Counted from the first letter of the stretch, positions 1-9,900 are shown. The stretch is 64,000 nucleotides of DNA from Rhodobacteraceae bacterium HTCC2083 (GCA_000156115.1 DS995276.1:1439523-1503522), one strand, 5' to 3'. Program-made: numbers and translations. The notes: generated from the sequence alone by a model not told the origin.

Positions 1-2
1 TT

Positions 3-965
3 GCTACGCGCATCCTTGTAGATCAAATCATTAAGGATGCGTTTCTAAAGCTATTGGGCAAATTCGTTCTTGTCCCGATGGCCGCACTTCATGCAGTTGG
101 ATTGCTAGAGACCGCGACAACGCGGCTGGACATGGTAGTCGTTCCTTTGGGCAACCTGTCGTTCTCACTCTTATTCCTGGTGCGATTTGCGGTCGTTGGC
201 GGCATCATTTTCTGGCTTGGGCGCTGGTCTAACGATCAATCTTCCAACTTTATAGCGAAACAGGACGAGATGCGCTCCGCTACGCGCGAGCTGGCATCCA
301 AGACTGCTGAGATTGTGATATTTGGTGCGGCTTTCCTCGTTCTTATGAACATCATGGGTATTTCGCTTACATCGCTTGCGGTTCTCGGGGGGGCGATTGG
401 TGTTGGTCTTGGCTTCGGCCTTCAAAAAATTGCATCCAATTTTATCTCTGGTGTTATCTTGCTGCTGGAAGGACAGGCGACTGTTGGCGACTACGTCGAA
501 CTCGATGGGGGTGAAGCTGGCACAATCGTAAAGATGACCGCACGCGCCGCAATTCTTGAGACATATGATGGTCGCTGGATCGTAGTCCCGAACGAGGATT
601 TCATTACCACACGGGTTGTGAATTATTCAGATAGTGGATCAGCAAACCGCTATGAAGCTCCATTTTCTGTCAGTTATGATACCGATATCAATCTCGTTCC
701 TGACATTGTGGAAAAGGCTGTCTCTAAACATCCCGAAATATTGCCTGCACCATTCCCGCCAGATTGCGAATTGCGCAGTTTTGGCGACAGTGGTGTCAAT
801 TTCGCGGTGGAGTTTTGGGTAAATGGCATTGATGACGGGCGTCACAAGTTTACTTCGGACGTGTTGTTCATTGTTTGGAATGCGCTGAAAGAGAATGGGA
901 TTGAAATTCCCTATCCGCAAAGCGTTGTCGAACTCAAAGGCGAAATTCGCACAAGGGCGACATGA
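3..965 (+). CDS. MscS-family mechanosensitive channel, 5' end cut off by the window edge
   Basis: This is the C-terminal part of a small-conductance mechanosensitive channel of the inner membrane, a family that releases solutes on hypo-osmotic shock. The frame is open back to base 3 with no stop. The TTG at 54 is therefore only an internal codon, and the true start lies outside the window. Hydrophobic segments are followed by the pore-lining TM3 signature VLGGAIGVGLGFGLQKI, then the beta domain (ETYDGRWIVVPNEDF) and an alpha/beta C-terminal domain. Its stop overlaps the ATG of the next gene by 4 bp, so the two are probably translationally coupled. The family call is firm; gating properties and paralogue type cannot be judged. 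Confidence 0.93.
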   Translation, partial: ATRILVDQIIKDAFLKLLGKFVLVPMAALHAVGLLETATTRLDMVVVPLGNLSFSLLFLVRFAVVGGIIFWLGRWSNDQSSNFIAKQDEMRSATRELASKTAEIVIFGAAFLVLMNIMGISLTSLAVLGGAIGVGLGFGLQKIASNFISGVILLLEGQATVGDYVELDGGEAGTIVKMTARAAILETYDGRWIVVPNEDFITTRVVNYSDSGSANRYEAPFSVSYDTDINLVPDIVEKAVSKHPEILPAPFPPDCELRSFGDSGVNFAVEFWVNGIDDGRHKFTSDVLFIVWNALKENGIEIPYPQSVVELKGEIRTRAT

Positions 966-2152
966 AGACAGCTATCGTTATTGGCGGCGGACCTGCAGGC
1001 TTGATGGCAGCGGACGAGCTATCTCGCGTGGGCGCAGAGGTGATTGTGATCGAGGGCAAACCGTCCTTGGGCCGAAAATTCCTTATGGCGGGTAAGTCTG
1101 GGTTGAATTTGACAATGGACGAGGTTTTGTCTGATTTTACCTCTCGTTATGAGGACGCAGAGCCATGGTTGCGCCCCATGTTGGATGCCTTTGGCCCCCA
1201 ACAGGTGATGTCTTTCGCCAACAATCTTGAACAAGAGGTGTTTACCGGATCTTCAGGTCGCGTGTTTCCGAAAGCGATGAAGGCCTCACCGTTTTTGCGG
1301 GCCTGGATCAAGAAGCTTATACAACAGGGTGTTACAATACGAACCAAATGGCTTTGGTCAGGTTGGGATGAGGATGTGCTGGTTTTTGAAACGCCAGAAG
1401 GGCTCCAAGCACTTAAAACCGATGCAGTGGTGTTCGCATTAGGTGGCAGCAGCTGGTCGCGTCTTGGATCTGATGGGGCATGGGCGAAGGCCTTTACGGA
1501 TCAAGGCATAGATCTTGCGCTATTTGCTCCGTCAAACGCAGGTATAGTTGCTGAGTGGAGCGCGCATATGCAGCCCCATTTTGGCACCGCGCTAAAAGCT
1601 GTCGCATTCCGTTCCGGTCCATGTACAAGCCGTGGTGAGGCGATCATCTCCAAGCATGGTCTTGAAGGAAGTGGGATCTATTCTGTTTCGAATGGTGTGC
1701 GCGAAGGCCATGCGCTTTATGTCGATCTGAAACCTGATTGGGCCCTTCACCGCGTCGAAGCGGCGCTTTCAAAATCGCGTGGCAAGTCGTCTTTCTCGAA
1801 CCATTTGCGGCGTGCATTGAAGTTACAAAAGCATGAACTCGCGCTGCTGAACGAGTGCGCCTACCCTTTGCCGCAGGCCCCAAACGAGTGCGCGAGGATA
1901 ATCAAAAATTTGAAGTTGCATAACGCTAGTTTGCGCCCGATGGACGAGGCAATCTCTACAAGTGGTGGCGTTACTCAAGCTGCGCTTGATGAACATTTGA
2001 TGCTCTTGAACAAGACAGGCACATTTTGTGCAGGCGAGATGCTGGATTGGGAGGCACCAACTGGTGGCTATTTGCTTACCGCGTGTTTCGCTACTGGCCG
2101 CACCGCTGGACGCGGCGCGGCGCGTTATCTCGGGCTTACCCCAGCGCCCTAG
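962..2152 (+). CDS. NAD(P)/FAD-dependent oxidoreductase, HI0933/TIGR03862-type flavoprotein
   Basis: A 396-residue flavoprotein of the HI0933-like family. The N-terminal dinucleotide-binding fold is visible as VIGGGPAGLMAADELS at about residues 5-20. It is followed by the family signature GRKFLMAGKSGLNLT near residue 37. A C-terminal FAD-contacting stretch, GGYLLTACFATGRTAGRGA, closes the protein. Members are related to the BaiN dehydrogenase of bile-acid metabolism, but for this marine-type homologue the substrate is not known. The ATG overlaps the stop of the upstream MscS gene (ATGA), and the 3' end overlaps the convergent glutathione S-transferase gene by 17 bp. Confidence 0.9.
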   Translation: MKTAIVIGGGPAGLMAADELSRVGAEVIVIEGKPSLGRKFLMAGKSGLNLTMDEVLSDFTSRYEDAEPWLRPMLDAFGPQQVMSFANNLEQEVFTGSSGRVFPKAMKASPFLRAWIKKLIQQGVTIRTKWLWSGWDEDVLVFETPEGLQALKTDAVVFALGGSSWSRLGSDGAWAKAFTDQGIDLALFAPSNAGIVAEWSAHMQPHFGTALKAVAFRSGPCTSRGEAIISKHGLEGSGIYSVSNGVREGHALYVDLKPDWALHRVEAALSKSRGKSSFSNHLRRALKLQKHELALLNECAYPLPQAPNECARIIKNLKLHNASLRPMDEAISTSGGVTQAALDEHLMLLNKTGTFCAGEMLDWEAPTGGYLLTACFATGRTAGRGAARYLGLTPAP

Positions 2153-2723
2153 CGCGTTGAAACGCGGGGCGCGCGCGCATTTGTTTTGCATAGGCCTGCA
2201 TTTTTTCGCTGTCATAGTCGAACTTGGCGCTGATCGACCAATTCAAGCAATGGGTTAGAATGATGTCGGCAATCGTAAAGGTTTCACCAGCGGCGAAAGG
2301 CGTAGTAATTCGCTCCGCAAGCCGATTGACGTTGCGATTAAATTCCCATTTCAGCGAGTCTTTCACAGCAGGTACACGGCGGTTTTCTGGCAAGATAAAG
2401 CTGTGCCGCGCACCCGCCCACAGAACTGCGTCAATTTCATCAATAATCGCGTGTACCATTGCATCTTGCTGACCACGTTCAACACTTCCAGCTGTCGCCA
2501 AAAGGGCACCATGTTTGTCGGCCAAATAGGTCATGATCGCTGTTGAATCGCTGATGATCTGCCCGTCCACGCGCAATGCAGGTACTTTTCCTGCAGGATA
2601 CACAGCCGTCAACGTAGGGTCATGGGGCTTAACGGCGATCAATTCATAGGGTTCGCCCAGTTCTTCCAAGGCCCAAAGCACACGAAAAGTGCGGCTCGCG
2701 ATTGTTCCAAAAACTTCATACAT
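2136..2723 (-). CDS. Glutathione S-transferase family protein
   Basis: A 195-residue soluble GST-fold protein. Residues 1-75 form the thioredoxin-like N-domain, with the glutathione-contacting SDSTAI segment near residue 58 and a cis-proline motif KVPALRV. The remainder is the all-helical C-domain with the conserved FTIADIILTHCLNW helix. Such proteins conjugate or reduce electrophiles with glutathione; the substrate cannot be predicted. It starts 19 bp after the stop of holA on the same strand, so it is probably the last gene of the leuS-lptE-holA transcript. The 3' end overlaps the convergent flavoprotein gene. Confidence 0.9.
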   Translation of the reverse strand: MYEVFGTIASRTFRVLWALEELGEPYELIAVKPHDPTLTAVYPAGKVPALRVDGQIISDSTAIMTYLADKHGALLATAGSVERGQQDAMVHAIIDEIDAVLWAGARHSFILPENRRVPAVKDSLKWEFNRNVNRLAERITTPFAAGETFTIADIILTHCLNWSISAKFDYDSEKMQAYAKQMRARPAFQRARALG

Positions 2724-2742
2724 GCGTGGATTTCCTGACAGT

Positions 2743-3768
2743 TTATTTGCGCGCCATCATGGCGAGGCGAATGAGACAACGTTCCACAAGGGCCATTTCT
2801 GGCGCGTGTTGGCTGGCACTTCGTAGTTTCAGATCCGTATCGACGATCAGACTTAAAGCGGCTTCAAGATTATGGATTCCCCATCCTTGTGCTTGTCGCA
2901 GCATACGATCACGGCGTGGACCAAAAACTGGCGGGCGCAGTTTACCGATGCCTTGGGCAGCACCACCCGGATCACTGGCAGCGGCGTAGAGCGTTTTGAA
3001 ATGTCTGAGCGTTGCGATGCAGAGAGCGACAGGTTGCACGCCTTGCGCTTGAAGTTTGCGCATGATCGGCCCGATCTCTCCAGAGCGGGCTTCGGCCACG
3101 ATGTTGATAACGTCATCGAGACCTGCCTCTGTCGAGGTGGGCGCGCAATTGGCGATGTCTTCGCTGGAGAGCAGCGTTGGATCGTTAAGTTTGTAGAGCG
3201 CGAGCTTTTCCAAGGTTTGCCGGAAATCACCGGGATCGAGGTCTTTTGATAAGGCTGTCAGATCATCCATGACATCGCGTTCAGGCATTGTGATTTTGGC
3301 GCGCGTCAGCTCTGCCTCGATCTCTGCGCGCGAGGGGGGGTCGTCGTAGATACCAACCGCAAAGGCATTCGAATGGCCCTCGAACAGTTTGCGCAAAGCC
3401 GAGCGCGCGTTCAGTTGACCTGCGGTGACAATGATTTGCGCATCGCCATTGCGCCATTCCTCTAGGGCGGGCGCGATCACTTTGCTTAGGCCATCGCCCG
3501 CATCTTCAACAAAGGCAACACGTGGACCCGGAAAGAAGCTTTGCGCGGTCATCGCGTCGATCAGAGCGGCAGGATCTTTGCGCAAGTCAGCCGCTGGAAT
3601 ACGCGTAAGGCGCATTTCCTCTTCGCCTTTCGAACCAATCAACGCGGCAATAACTTGCTGGCGTTTCAGAGCGATCCGCATGGCATCGGGCCCGTAGATC
3701 AGTAGCCCCGTTTTACTCGCGTCTGGTTTGGCGAAATAGCCAGATGCCTCGCGCGCAGAAAGCTTCAT
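2743..3768 (-). CDS. holA: DNA polymerase III subunit delta
   Basis: The 341-residue clamp-loader delta subunit, which opens the beta sliding clamp during replisome assembly. The sequence begins [12 protein letters not shown] and has the degenerate nucleotide-binding start LLIYGPDAMR of the AAA-like fold at residues 22-31. A helical middle region and C-terminal collar domain ending LVERCLIRLAMMARK follow, and the length is typical. Its ATG overlaps the lptE stop by 4 bp, matching the known leuS-lptE-holA order of alphaproteobacteria. Delta is poorly conserved, so the identification leans on gene order as well as fold motifs. Confidence 0.93.
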   Translation of the reverse strand: MKLSAREASGYFAKPDASKTGLLIYGPDAMRIALKRQQVIAALIGSKGEEEMRLTRIPAADLRKDPAALIDAMTAQSFFPGPRVAFVEDAGDGLSKVIAPALEEWRNGDAQIIVTAGQLNARSALRKLFEGHSNAFAVGIYDDPPSRAEIEAELTRAKITMPERDVMDDLTALSKDLDPGDFRQTLEKLALYKLNDPTLLSSEDIANCAPTSTEAGLDDVINIVAEARSGEIGPIMRKLQAQGVQPVALCIATLRHFKTLYAAASDPGGAAQGIGKLRPPVFGPRRDRMLRQAQGWGIHNLEAALSLIVDTDLKLRSASQHAPEMALVERCLIRLAMMARK

Positions 3769-4259
3769 GGCAGGCGTTTAGGATCGATAAGGAGCAAACG
3801 ATCGACCAATTGGTCAGCGAGGACGTTCATCAAGCGCTCTTCTGATGCGCGTTCTGCGGCAAGCGATGTTGCTGTGTTCCCAGTGACAGAATATCCGACG
3901 AAGTTGGAGATTTTGCCAGAGTCGATTTTCTTTTCAGTTTTCGAATTGCTCAACGTGTAGCGTAGGGTGCCTTTGCGATGTTGTCGCGTGCTCGATCCGG
4001 TTGCGGTCGCACCAAGGCCATCCAAGCTGTGTGATACGGAAACCGAAAGTGTCATGGGTGCCGAGTCTGCACGGCCCAAACGTGTCTCAAGACGACGTGT
4101 GAGCAAATACGTATCTTTGTTGGAAGGTGCCTCTATAAAGATCCGTCCTTCAAGTTTCGAACCTGCGCCATCCGGACCATAAGCAGGCGTGAAATTACAG
4201 GCGCTCACCAAAAATGCGGCGCCTGCTAGTAAGAAATGTCTTTTGTTAAAGTACGACAT
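3765..4259 (-). CDS. lptE: LPS assembly lipoprotein LptE
   Basis: A 164-residue outer-membrane lipoprotein that plugs the LptD barrel in lipopolysaccharide export. A signal peptide ends in the lipobox LVSAC, with Cys21 as the predicted lipidated residue, and [10 protein letters not shown] follows. The C-terminal part ([19 protein letters not shown]) is the typical amphipathic end of LptE/RlpB proteins. The gene overlaps leuS by 14 bp upstream and holA by 4 bp downstream, so it is in the middle of one transcript. Sequence similarity across LptE proteins is low; lipobox, length and position together support the name. Confidence 0.92.
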   Translation of the reverse strand: MSYFNKRHFLLAGAAFLVSACNFTPAYGPDGAGSKLEGRIFIEAPSNKDTYLLTRRLETRLGRADSAPMTLSVSVSHSLDGLGATATGSSTRQHRKGTLRYTLSNSKTEKKIDSGKISNFVGYSVTGNTATSLAAERASEERLMNVLADQLVDRLLLIDPKRLP

Positions 4260-6807
4260 TCACGATCCGCCCTGGAACAACGATCACCTTTTTGGGCGTC
4301 GCCCCGTCAAGTGATCTCAGCACAGCCTCATCGCTGAGCGCGACTTTTTCAACCTCTTCTTTGGACATGTCGGTTGGCACAGTGATCTCTGCGCGCCGCT
4401 TTCCATTGATCTGGATCGGCATGGTCACACTATTTTCCACCAACATCGCCTCATCAGCGACGGGCCATGGTGCGTCAATAATCAACCCTTCTCCTAGCTG
4501 ATGCGCCCAGATATCTTCCGCGAGGTGTGGCGTCATGGGGGCCATTAATTGTGCGAGCGTCATGATTGCTTGCTTTTGTGCGGAGTGGCTTGCTTTCGAT
4601 TTGCTCAGCGTCGCGGTGAAGCCATAGAGCTTGGCAATAGCCGCGTTGAAACCGAAGCTTTCAACGCCTAACGTCACATCGCGGATCGCTTTGTGCATTT
4701 CACGAAGCAAGTCTTCATCGCCCGCGCCTTTCGCGTCTTTGTCCATCGTTGAGATCTTATCGCAAAGCGACCAAACGCGCCCTAAATGTTTGAACGAGGC
4801 TTCTGCACCAGAAGCAGTCCATTCGACGTCGCGCTCAGGAGGGGAATCGGACAGGACAAACCAACGCGCGGTATCTGCACCAAAAGCCGAGATGATATTC
4901 AAAGGATCAACAACGTTGTTCTTGGATTTCGACATCTTCGCAGACGGGATGATATCCACTTCAGAGCCGTCTTCCTTAAGAAACGCTTTGCCGTCTTTCA
5001 GATCGACTTGCTCGGGATAGTAATAAATAGGACGTCCATTCTGCCCGTCGCGTTTATAAATCGCGTGCGTTACCATGCCTTGTGTGAACAAAGCATCGAA
5101 CGGTTCAATCGCTTTTGCAGGCAAGTTCCCAGTGATCTTCATCGCGCGGGCGAAGAAGCGGGAATAGAGCAGGTGCAAAATCGCATGCTCGATCCCGCCA
5201 ATATATTGATCGACGTTCATCCAATACTCCGCATCTGCCATATCGACAGGCGTTTCTGCATTGGGTGACGTGAAACGCGCGAAATACCAAGAGCTGTCAA
5301 CGAAGGTATCCATCGTATCCGTCTCGCGCTGCGCAGGGCTACCGCATTTCGGGCAGGAGCAATTGCGCCATGTAGGGTGACGATCTAGCGGATTGCCGGG
5401 TGTGTCGAAGGTTACATCATAAGGCAGCTCGATCGGCAGGTTTTCTTTCTTTTCAGGAACCACGCCGCAATCAGAGCAATGCACAACAGGAATAGGGCAA
5501 CCCCAATAGCGCTGACGCGACAGGCCCCAATCGCGCAGGCGGTATTTGGTGACGCCTTGGCCGATGCCGTTCTCTTCACAGAAGGCGATAGCAGCGTTGA
5601 TCGCTTCATTGCCAGTCTGCCACTGCTCACCCGCGAACCCGCCGTTGTAGAAAACCTTTTCTGTCTTCGCAGGAACGTAGGCTTCTTCCAACTTGGGCGA
5701 AGCGTCCTCGGATGGCAGATATGTCGACGTGATTGGTAGGGCGTATTTCGTAGCGAATTCAAAGTCGCGCTCGTCGTGTGCAGGGCAGCCAAAGATCGCG
5801 CCTGTACCGTAATCCATCATGATAAAGTTGGCGATGTAAACAGGCAGTTCCCAGCTTGTATCAAACGGATGGCGCACGCGCAGACCAGTGTCGAAACCCT
5901 TTTTCTCCGCTGTTTCGATCTCTTCCGCGGTGGTGCCACCTTTGCGGCAATCCTCATTGAACGCCAGCATCTCGGCATTATCTTTTTCAAGCTGTTTGGC
6001 GAGCGGATGGTCTGGTGAGATGCCAACGAAAGACGCACCGTTCAGCGTGTCGGGGCGCGTCGTGTAAACCTCGATGCGGTCATGGCCGTCGGGTGCATCA
6101 ATCGTTGAGAATGCGAACTGGAGGCCGCGAGACTTACCGATCCAGTTTTCCTGCATCAGTTTTACTTTGGCGGGCCAATTGTCGAGACCGTCCAAAGCGG
6201 CAAGCAATTCTTCAGAGTGATCTGAGATCTTGAAGAACCATTGCGTGAGTTCTCGACGCTCGACCAAAGCACCAGAGCGCCAACCACGTCCCGCTTCGAC
6301 TTGCTCATTTGCAAGCACGGTCATGTCCACAGGATCCCAGTTCACCACGGCGTTTTTGCGATAGACTAACCCTTCGTCGAGGAAATCGAGGAACAGCGCT
6401 TGTTGCTGGCCGTAGTAATCGACATCGCAGGTCGCGAATTCGCGAGACCAGTCAATCGACAGGCCCAGCGGTTTCATCTGTTCGCGCATATCGGCGATGT
6501 TGCTGTAGGTCCAATCCTTTGGGTGCCCACCAATCGCCATCGCAGCATTTTCCGCAGGCATACCGAATGCGTCCCAACCCATAGGATGCAAGACATTATG
6601 GCCCGTGCTCATCTTATAGCGCGCGATCACGTCGCCCATCGTGTAGTTGCGCACGTGGCCCATGTGGATGCGGCCTGACGGGTAGGGAAACATCTCCAAA
6701 ACGTAGTATTTTGGCTTGCTCTCATCACGTTCGGCTTTGAAGGTGTTGGCGGTATTCCACGCCTCCTGCCATTTCGCTTCTATGGTGGTGGCGTCATAGC
6801 GTTGCAT
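4246..6807 (-). CDS. leuS: Leucine--tRNA ligase
   Basis: An 853-residue class Ia aminoacyl-tRNA synthetase that charges tRNA(Leu). The HIGH-type ATP motif appears as [11 protein letters not shown] near residue 47 and the KMSKS loop as [13 protein letters not shown] near residue 620. The CP1 editing domain between them contains the conserved TTRPDTL segment. The protein has the usual bacterial length and ends in the C-terminal tRNA-binding domain. It heads the leuS-lptE-holA unit. In related genomes, as I recall, a DUF3576 lipoprotein gene lies just upstream on the same strand; here a plus-strand glycosyltransferase separates the two. Confidence 0.98.
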   Translation of the reverse strand: MQRYDATTIEAKWQEAWNTANTFKAERDESKPKYYVLEMFPYPSGRIHMGHVRNYTMGDVIARYKMSTGHNVLHPMGWDAFGMPAENAAMAIGGHPKDWTYSNIADMREQMKPLGLSIDWSREFATCDVDYYGQQQALFLDFLDEGLVYRKNAVVNWDPVDMTVLANEQVEAGRGWRSGALVERRELTQWFFKISDHSEELLAALDGLDNWPAKVKLMQENWIGKSRGLQFAFSTIDAPDGHDRIEVYTTRPDTLNGASFVGISPDHPLAKQLEKDNAEMLAFNEDCRKGGTTAEEIETAEKKGFDTGLRVRHPFDTSWELPVYIANFIMMDYGTGAIFGCPAHDERDFEFATKYALPITSTYLPSEDASPKLEEAYVPAKTEKVFYNGGFAGEQWQTGNEAINAAIAFCEENGIGQGVTKYRLRDWGLSRQRYWGCPIPVVHCSDCGVVPEKKENLPIELPYDVTFDTPGNPLDRHPTWRNCSCPKCGSPAQRETDTMDTFVDSSWYFARFTSPNAETPVDMADAEYWMNVDQYIGGIEHAILHLLYSRFFARAMKITGNLPAKAIEPFDALFTQGMVTHAIYKRDGQNGRPIYYYPEQVDLKDGKAFLKEDGSEVDIIPSAKMSKSKNNVVDPLNIISAFGADTARWFVLSDSPPERDVEWTASGAEASFKHLGRVWSLCDKISTMDKDAKGAGDEDLLREMHKAIRDVTLGVESFGFNAAIAKLYGFTATLSKSKASHSAQKQAIMTLAQLMAPMTPHLAEDIWAHQLGEGLIIDAPWPVADEAMLVENSVTMPIQINGKRRAEITVPTDMSKEEVEKVALSDEAVLRSLDGATPKKVIVVPGRIVNVVL

Positions 6808-6969
6808 GAGCGTGATCCTTTTTGCGCGTGTTCGCGCCTTAAAAACTGTTTCAAACCTGATATGCGATGGTCTTTAAAGCGTCCAGAGCCAAGACCCCCC
6901 AGAATTCGCCATTGGCGTGCCACATTGCTGTTTCTATAGTCGCCAAAACAAAAGAGCAGGCCCTCTCAC

Positions 6970-8208
6970 ATGCAAATCCTTATTATACACCAGAATTTCC
7001 CCGGTCAGTACAAACATTTGGCACCTGCTTTGGTTGCGCAAGGGCATCAGGTGTTTTCACTGACACCGAAAGTGGAGAAACGTACGGTCTGGAAAGGCGT
7101 GACACTGTTGCCGTATCGGATCAAACGGTCATCATCGAAAGATGTGCATCCTTGGCTGTCAGATTTAGAAACAAAAGTTATTCGCGCAGAGGCCTGTTAT
7201 CGCCAAGCTTTGGCTCTGAAAGACAAGGGGTTAGAGCCGGATGTGATCCTTGGTCATCACGGCTGGGGCGAACCTATGTTTTTGAAGGACGTGTGGCCGA
7301 ATGCCAAGATGGGACTCTATTGTGAGCTTTATCATTTGAATTCTAAAGAGACGGTGAACTTCGATCCGGAGTTTTCAACGCCTGATTTGCGTGGCAATGT
7401 GCTTCGCTTGCGGCTGCGTAATCTGAACAACGCACTGCATTTTGATATTGGCGATGCGGGCATAAGCCCGACGAAGTTTCAAGCAGCGACATTTCCAGAG
7501 CCGTTTCGTGACAAAATTAGCGTGATTCATGATGGTATTGATACGAATACGGTGAAGCCCAACGCGGATGCGGTCTTGAAAATTTCGGACGATCTGAGTG
7601 TGACGCGGGATGAAGAGGTCATTACCTTCATCAATCGCAATCTTGAACCTTATCGCGGCTATCACGTTTTCATGCGCGCTTTGCCGAAATTGTTGAAAGC
7701 ACGGCCAAATGCGCAGGTTGTTTTGCTTGGTGGGGATGAGGTCAGCTACGGATCACGTCCGCCAAGTGGGAAGACTTGGAAGCAGATATACATAGATGAA
7801 GTGCGCGAGCAGATTTCCGATGAAGATTGGGCGCGTGTGCATTTCATGGGGCGTGTGCCTTACGATGTGTTCTTGGCGATGATGCAAGTCAGCCGATTGC
7901 ACATATATCTCACCTACCCGTTCGTCCTAAGCTGGTCGCTTTTGGAAGCGATGAGCACTGAAGCAGCGATCCTCGCGTCTGATACAGCCCCAGTTTTGGA
8001 AGCAATCAAGCATGATGAGACCGGCTGGCTTACTGATTTCTTTGATGCAGATGCTTTGGTTGAGAAAGCGAATGCGCTGTTGGAAGATAAGGAGACGCGC
8101 GCGCGACTTGGGAAAGCAGCACGCGCGTTTGTTTTGAAAACCTATGATCTAAAGACCCAATGCCTGCCTACGCAGCTTGAATGGGTGTCCGGTTTGGCGA
8201 AGTCTTGA
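6970..8208 (+). CDS. Glycosyltransferase family 4 protein (GT-B fold)
   Basis: A 412-residue glycosyltransferase. The N-terminal half starts MQILIIHQNFPGQYKHLAPA, the acceptor-side Rossmann domain of the GT4/gkd type. The C-terminal half carries the nucleotide-sugar side, with NLEPYRGYHVFMRALPKLL, VVLLGGDEVSYGSRPP and the acidic patch SWSLLEAMSTEAAILASDTAPVLE spread over residues 220-350. There are no membrane segments, so it acts in the cytoplasm, probably on a polysaccharide or lipid-linked acceptor. It stands alone on the plus strand between leuS and the DUF3576 gene, and its stop abuts the stop of the latter with no spacer. Donor and acceptor cannot be inferred. Confidence 0.88.
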   Translation: MQILIIHQNFPGQYKHLAPALVAQGHQVFSLTPKVEKRTVWKGVTLLPYRIKRSSSKDVHPWLSDLETKVIRAEACYRQALALKDKGLEPDVILGHHGWGEPMFLKDVWPNAKMGLYCELYHLNSKETVNFDPEFSTPDLRGNVLRLRLRNLNNALHFDIGDAGISPTKFQAATFPEPFRDKISVIHDGIDTNTVKPNADAVLKISDDLSVTRDEEVITFINRNLEPYRGYHVFMRALPKLLKARPNAQVVLLGGDEVSYGSRPPSGKTWKQIYIDEVREQISDEDWARVHFMGRVPYDVFLAMMQVSRLHIYLTYPFVLSWSLLEAMSTEAAILASDTAPVLEAIKHDETGWLTDFFDADALVEKANALLEDKETRARLGKAARAFVLKTYDLKTQCLPTQLEWVSGLAKS

Positions 8209-8685
8209 TTAAAGACGTCCGTCCGCAATGCGCAATTGCCGTGCACGCGCAAGGATCGCGTCCTCGACAGCGCGCGCTGTGCCAACGCTGACCGGCCCAC
8301 TCCGTGTTTGCATGGCAACGTTCAAAGATCGTGCTTCGAGTGCTGGGTCATTTACTAAGATTGTTGCGCGATATGCACGTCCGCCACCGGGTGGACGGCC
8401 ATAGCCTGTGGTAATGACGCCGGAAAAGGGATCGACAGATTCGACGGGCAAGAAGCTCAAAACTTCAAGCGACGCACTCCACAGGTATTTGTTAACCTTA
8501 ACATTTGTGTTCGCGTCAGGTCGCCGCAGAACGTCCCAAATAGAACTGGCGTTTTCAGCCCCATCACCGTCATTGCTGTTTACAACAGCCGATGAGTCTC
8601 CCGATTTAAGTGCGCCACCACATCCAGCAAGCAAAAGACATGCTGTTGCGATGAAAAGAAGTCGAGCGGAGCGAATGTGTGTCAT
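8209..8685 (-). CDS. DUF3576 domain-containing lipoprotein
   Basis: A 158-residue probable outer-membrane lipoprotein. The signal peptide ends in LLLAGC with Cys22 as the lipidation site, followed by a low-complexity linker. The DUF3576 core comprises SIWDVLRRPDANTNVKVNKYLW, the PVESVDPFSGVITTGYGRPP segment and a C-terminal helix (RAVEDAILARARQLRIADGRL). The WDxxR and DPFxGxIxTxY features are typical of the family, whose role is unknown. The gene usually travels with leuS and lptE, which hints at envelope assembly. Here it ends exactly where the convergent glycosyltransferase ends. Confidence 0.88.
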   Translation of the reverse strand: MTHIRSARLLFIATACLLLAGCGGALKSGDSSAVVNSNDGDGAENASSIWDVLRRPDANTNVKVNKYLWSASLEVLSFLPVESVDPFSGVITTGYGRPPGGGRAYRATILVNDPALEARSLNVAMQTRSGPVSVGTARAVEDAILARARQLRIADGRL

Positions 8686-8754
8686 TTTCCTGCCTGCGTC
8701 TTAGTTTTCTTTGTCCTAAACCCGTCGATAAGACGGGGCAAGTGTTTTCGAGTG

Positions 8755-8830
8755 TATAATACTGCCACGGACTTTGCGAATTTTGCCACCAACCACCTGC
8801 ATATCGTTGGTGGGATACACTGTGGCAAAG
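8755..8830 (+). promoter_or_regulatory. Candidate promoter and alternative hairpins in the porin leader
   Basis: The 284 bp between the DUF3576 gene and the porin hold no gene. A TATAAT hexamer sits at 8755-8760. Downstream, CCACCAAC (8786-8793) can pair with GTTGGTGG (8806-8813). Alternatively TTTGCCAC (8782-8789) can pair with GTGGCAAA (8822-8829). The two pairings share bases, so they exclude one another. A long regulated 5' leader or a small RNA would fit. No good -35 hexamer is visible, so the transcription start is uncertain. Confidence 0.35.
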
Positions 8831-8969
8831 CTGCACCATTTCACAGAGCTTTCTCGCGCCATGATTTGGGGCACTTGCAAAGTTACCCCTAAACGAGCGA
8901 AACACTTTTCAGACCTAGCACGGATTCCCCGGAGTTAGGCATAAGAATAGAAACCCCGAGGGAAACAAA

Positions 8970-9797
8970 ATGAAAAATGTTCTTTTCGCAACGACAGCTT
9001 TGATCGCAACAGCTGGCATCGCATCTGCAGACGTAACAGTAGGCGGCGACGCGCACATGGGTGTGATTTATGATGGCACAGGCGCTGGTTCTACAACTAT
9101 CAAGCACCGCATGCGCGTAACATTCGCTGGTTCTGTTGAGACAGACAGCGGTATCTCTTTCACTGCTTCGTCCCGTGCAACAATGAACAACGGTGATGAC
9201 ACAGCAACTCTCGGTCACAATAAAGTGACAATGAAGTCCGGTGGTCTGACGCTTGCTGTTGGTGCGACACACGGCGCGATGAAGTCTTTGGCACGTGTCG
9301 CAACGTTCCACGGCTTTGACGCAGGTAGCCTGTATTACACAGCTGGTGGTTCTGGCGTAGACAACAATGTTGGCCTCGGCGACGGTGGCAACAACGTTCT
9401 TGTTCGTTTTGACTCTGGCGACTTCTCTGTTGCAGCGGGCATGGACGTTGATGGAAATACTCAGGAAATCGCAGCTTCCTACACGTTCAACAACATCACA
9501 ATCGCAGCTGGCGCAGACTCCAGTAACCAGTGGATGTTGGCAGCGAAGTACAGTGGCGGCGACTTCAGTGTTGGTCTTGGTACAAACGACAACTCCGACA
9601 TCGTGTTGACAACTGGCTACAACATCTCCGACGCGACATCCCTCGGCTTCGGTCTTGACGCAGCTTCCGGCGGCACATTCAACGCTGTTGGTGTTCAGAT
9701 TGCTCACGACCTAGGTGGCGCAACGCTTACTGGCGCAGTTGGCCAAGTCGGCGGCTCGACAACAGTTGCTTCTTTGGGCGTAAGCTTTAGCTTCTAA
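8970..9797 (+). CDS. Porin-like outer-membrane beta-barrel protein
   Basis: A 275-residue outer-membrane protein. The signal peptide MKNVLFATTALIATAGIASA is probably cleaved after Ala20. The mature part is rich in alternating polar/hydrophobic strands and glycine (TVGGDAHMGVIYD, RMRVTFAGSVETDSG) and ends in VSFSF, the terminal phenylalanine signature recognised by the BAM complex. This matches the Gram-negative porin family common in Rhodobacterales, although it is shorter than a classical 16-strand porin of 300-350 residues. A GAGGGA ribosome-binding site precedes the ATG. A strong terminator follows, indicating a highly expressed single-gene transcript. Confidence 0.88.
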   Translation: MKNVLFATTALIATAGIASADVTVGGDAHMGVIYDGTGAGSTTIKHRMRVTFAGSVETDSGISFTASSRATMNNGDDTATLGHNKVTMKSGGLTLAVGATHGAMKSLARVATFHGFDAGSLYYTAGGSGVDNNVGLGDGGNNVLVRFDSGDFSVAAGMDVDGNTQEIAASYTFNNITIAAGADSSNQWMLAAKYSGGDFSVGLGTNDNSDIVLTTGYNISDATSLGFGLDAASGGTFNAVGVQIAHDLGGATLTGAVGQVGGSTTVASLGVSFSF

Positions 9798-9819
9798 GTT
9801 CGAAGTCAAGTCAAGCTAA

Positions 9820-9857
9820 AGAAGGACGGATCCCTCGGGGTCCGTCCTTTTCTTTTG
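9820..9857 (+). terminator. Rho-independent terminator of the porin gene
   Basis: AAGGACGGA (9822-9830) pairs perfectly with TCCGTCCTT (9841-9849). The stem is followed by a T-rich tract (TTCTTTT) and lies 25 bp after the porin stop. Confidence 0.88.
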
Positions 9858-9900
9858 GGGCGATGCGTCCTATCTCTGTGACGAAGACGGAGGACGCTTA

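Noticed and set aside
8889-9707. A 272-codon frame antisense to the porin gene
   Set aside because: It is cysteine- and valine-rich nonsense opposite a strongly periodic beta-barrel gene with signal peptide, ribosome-binding site and terminator.
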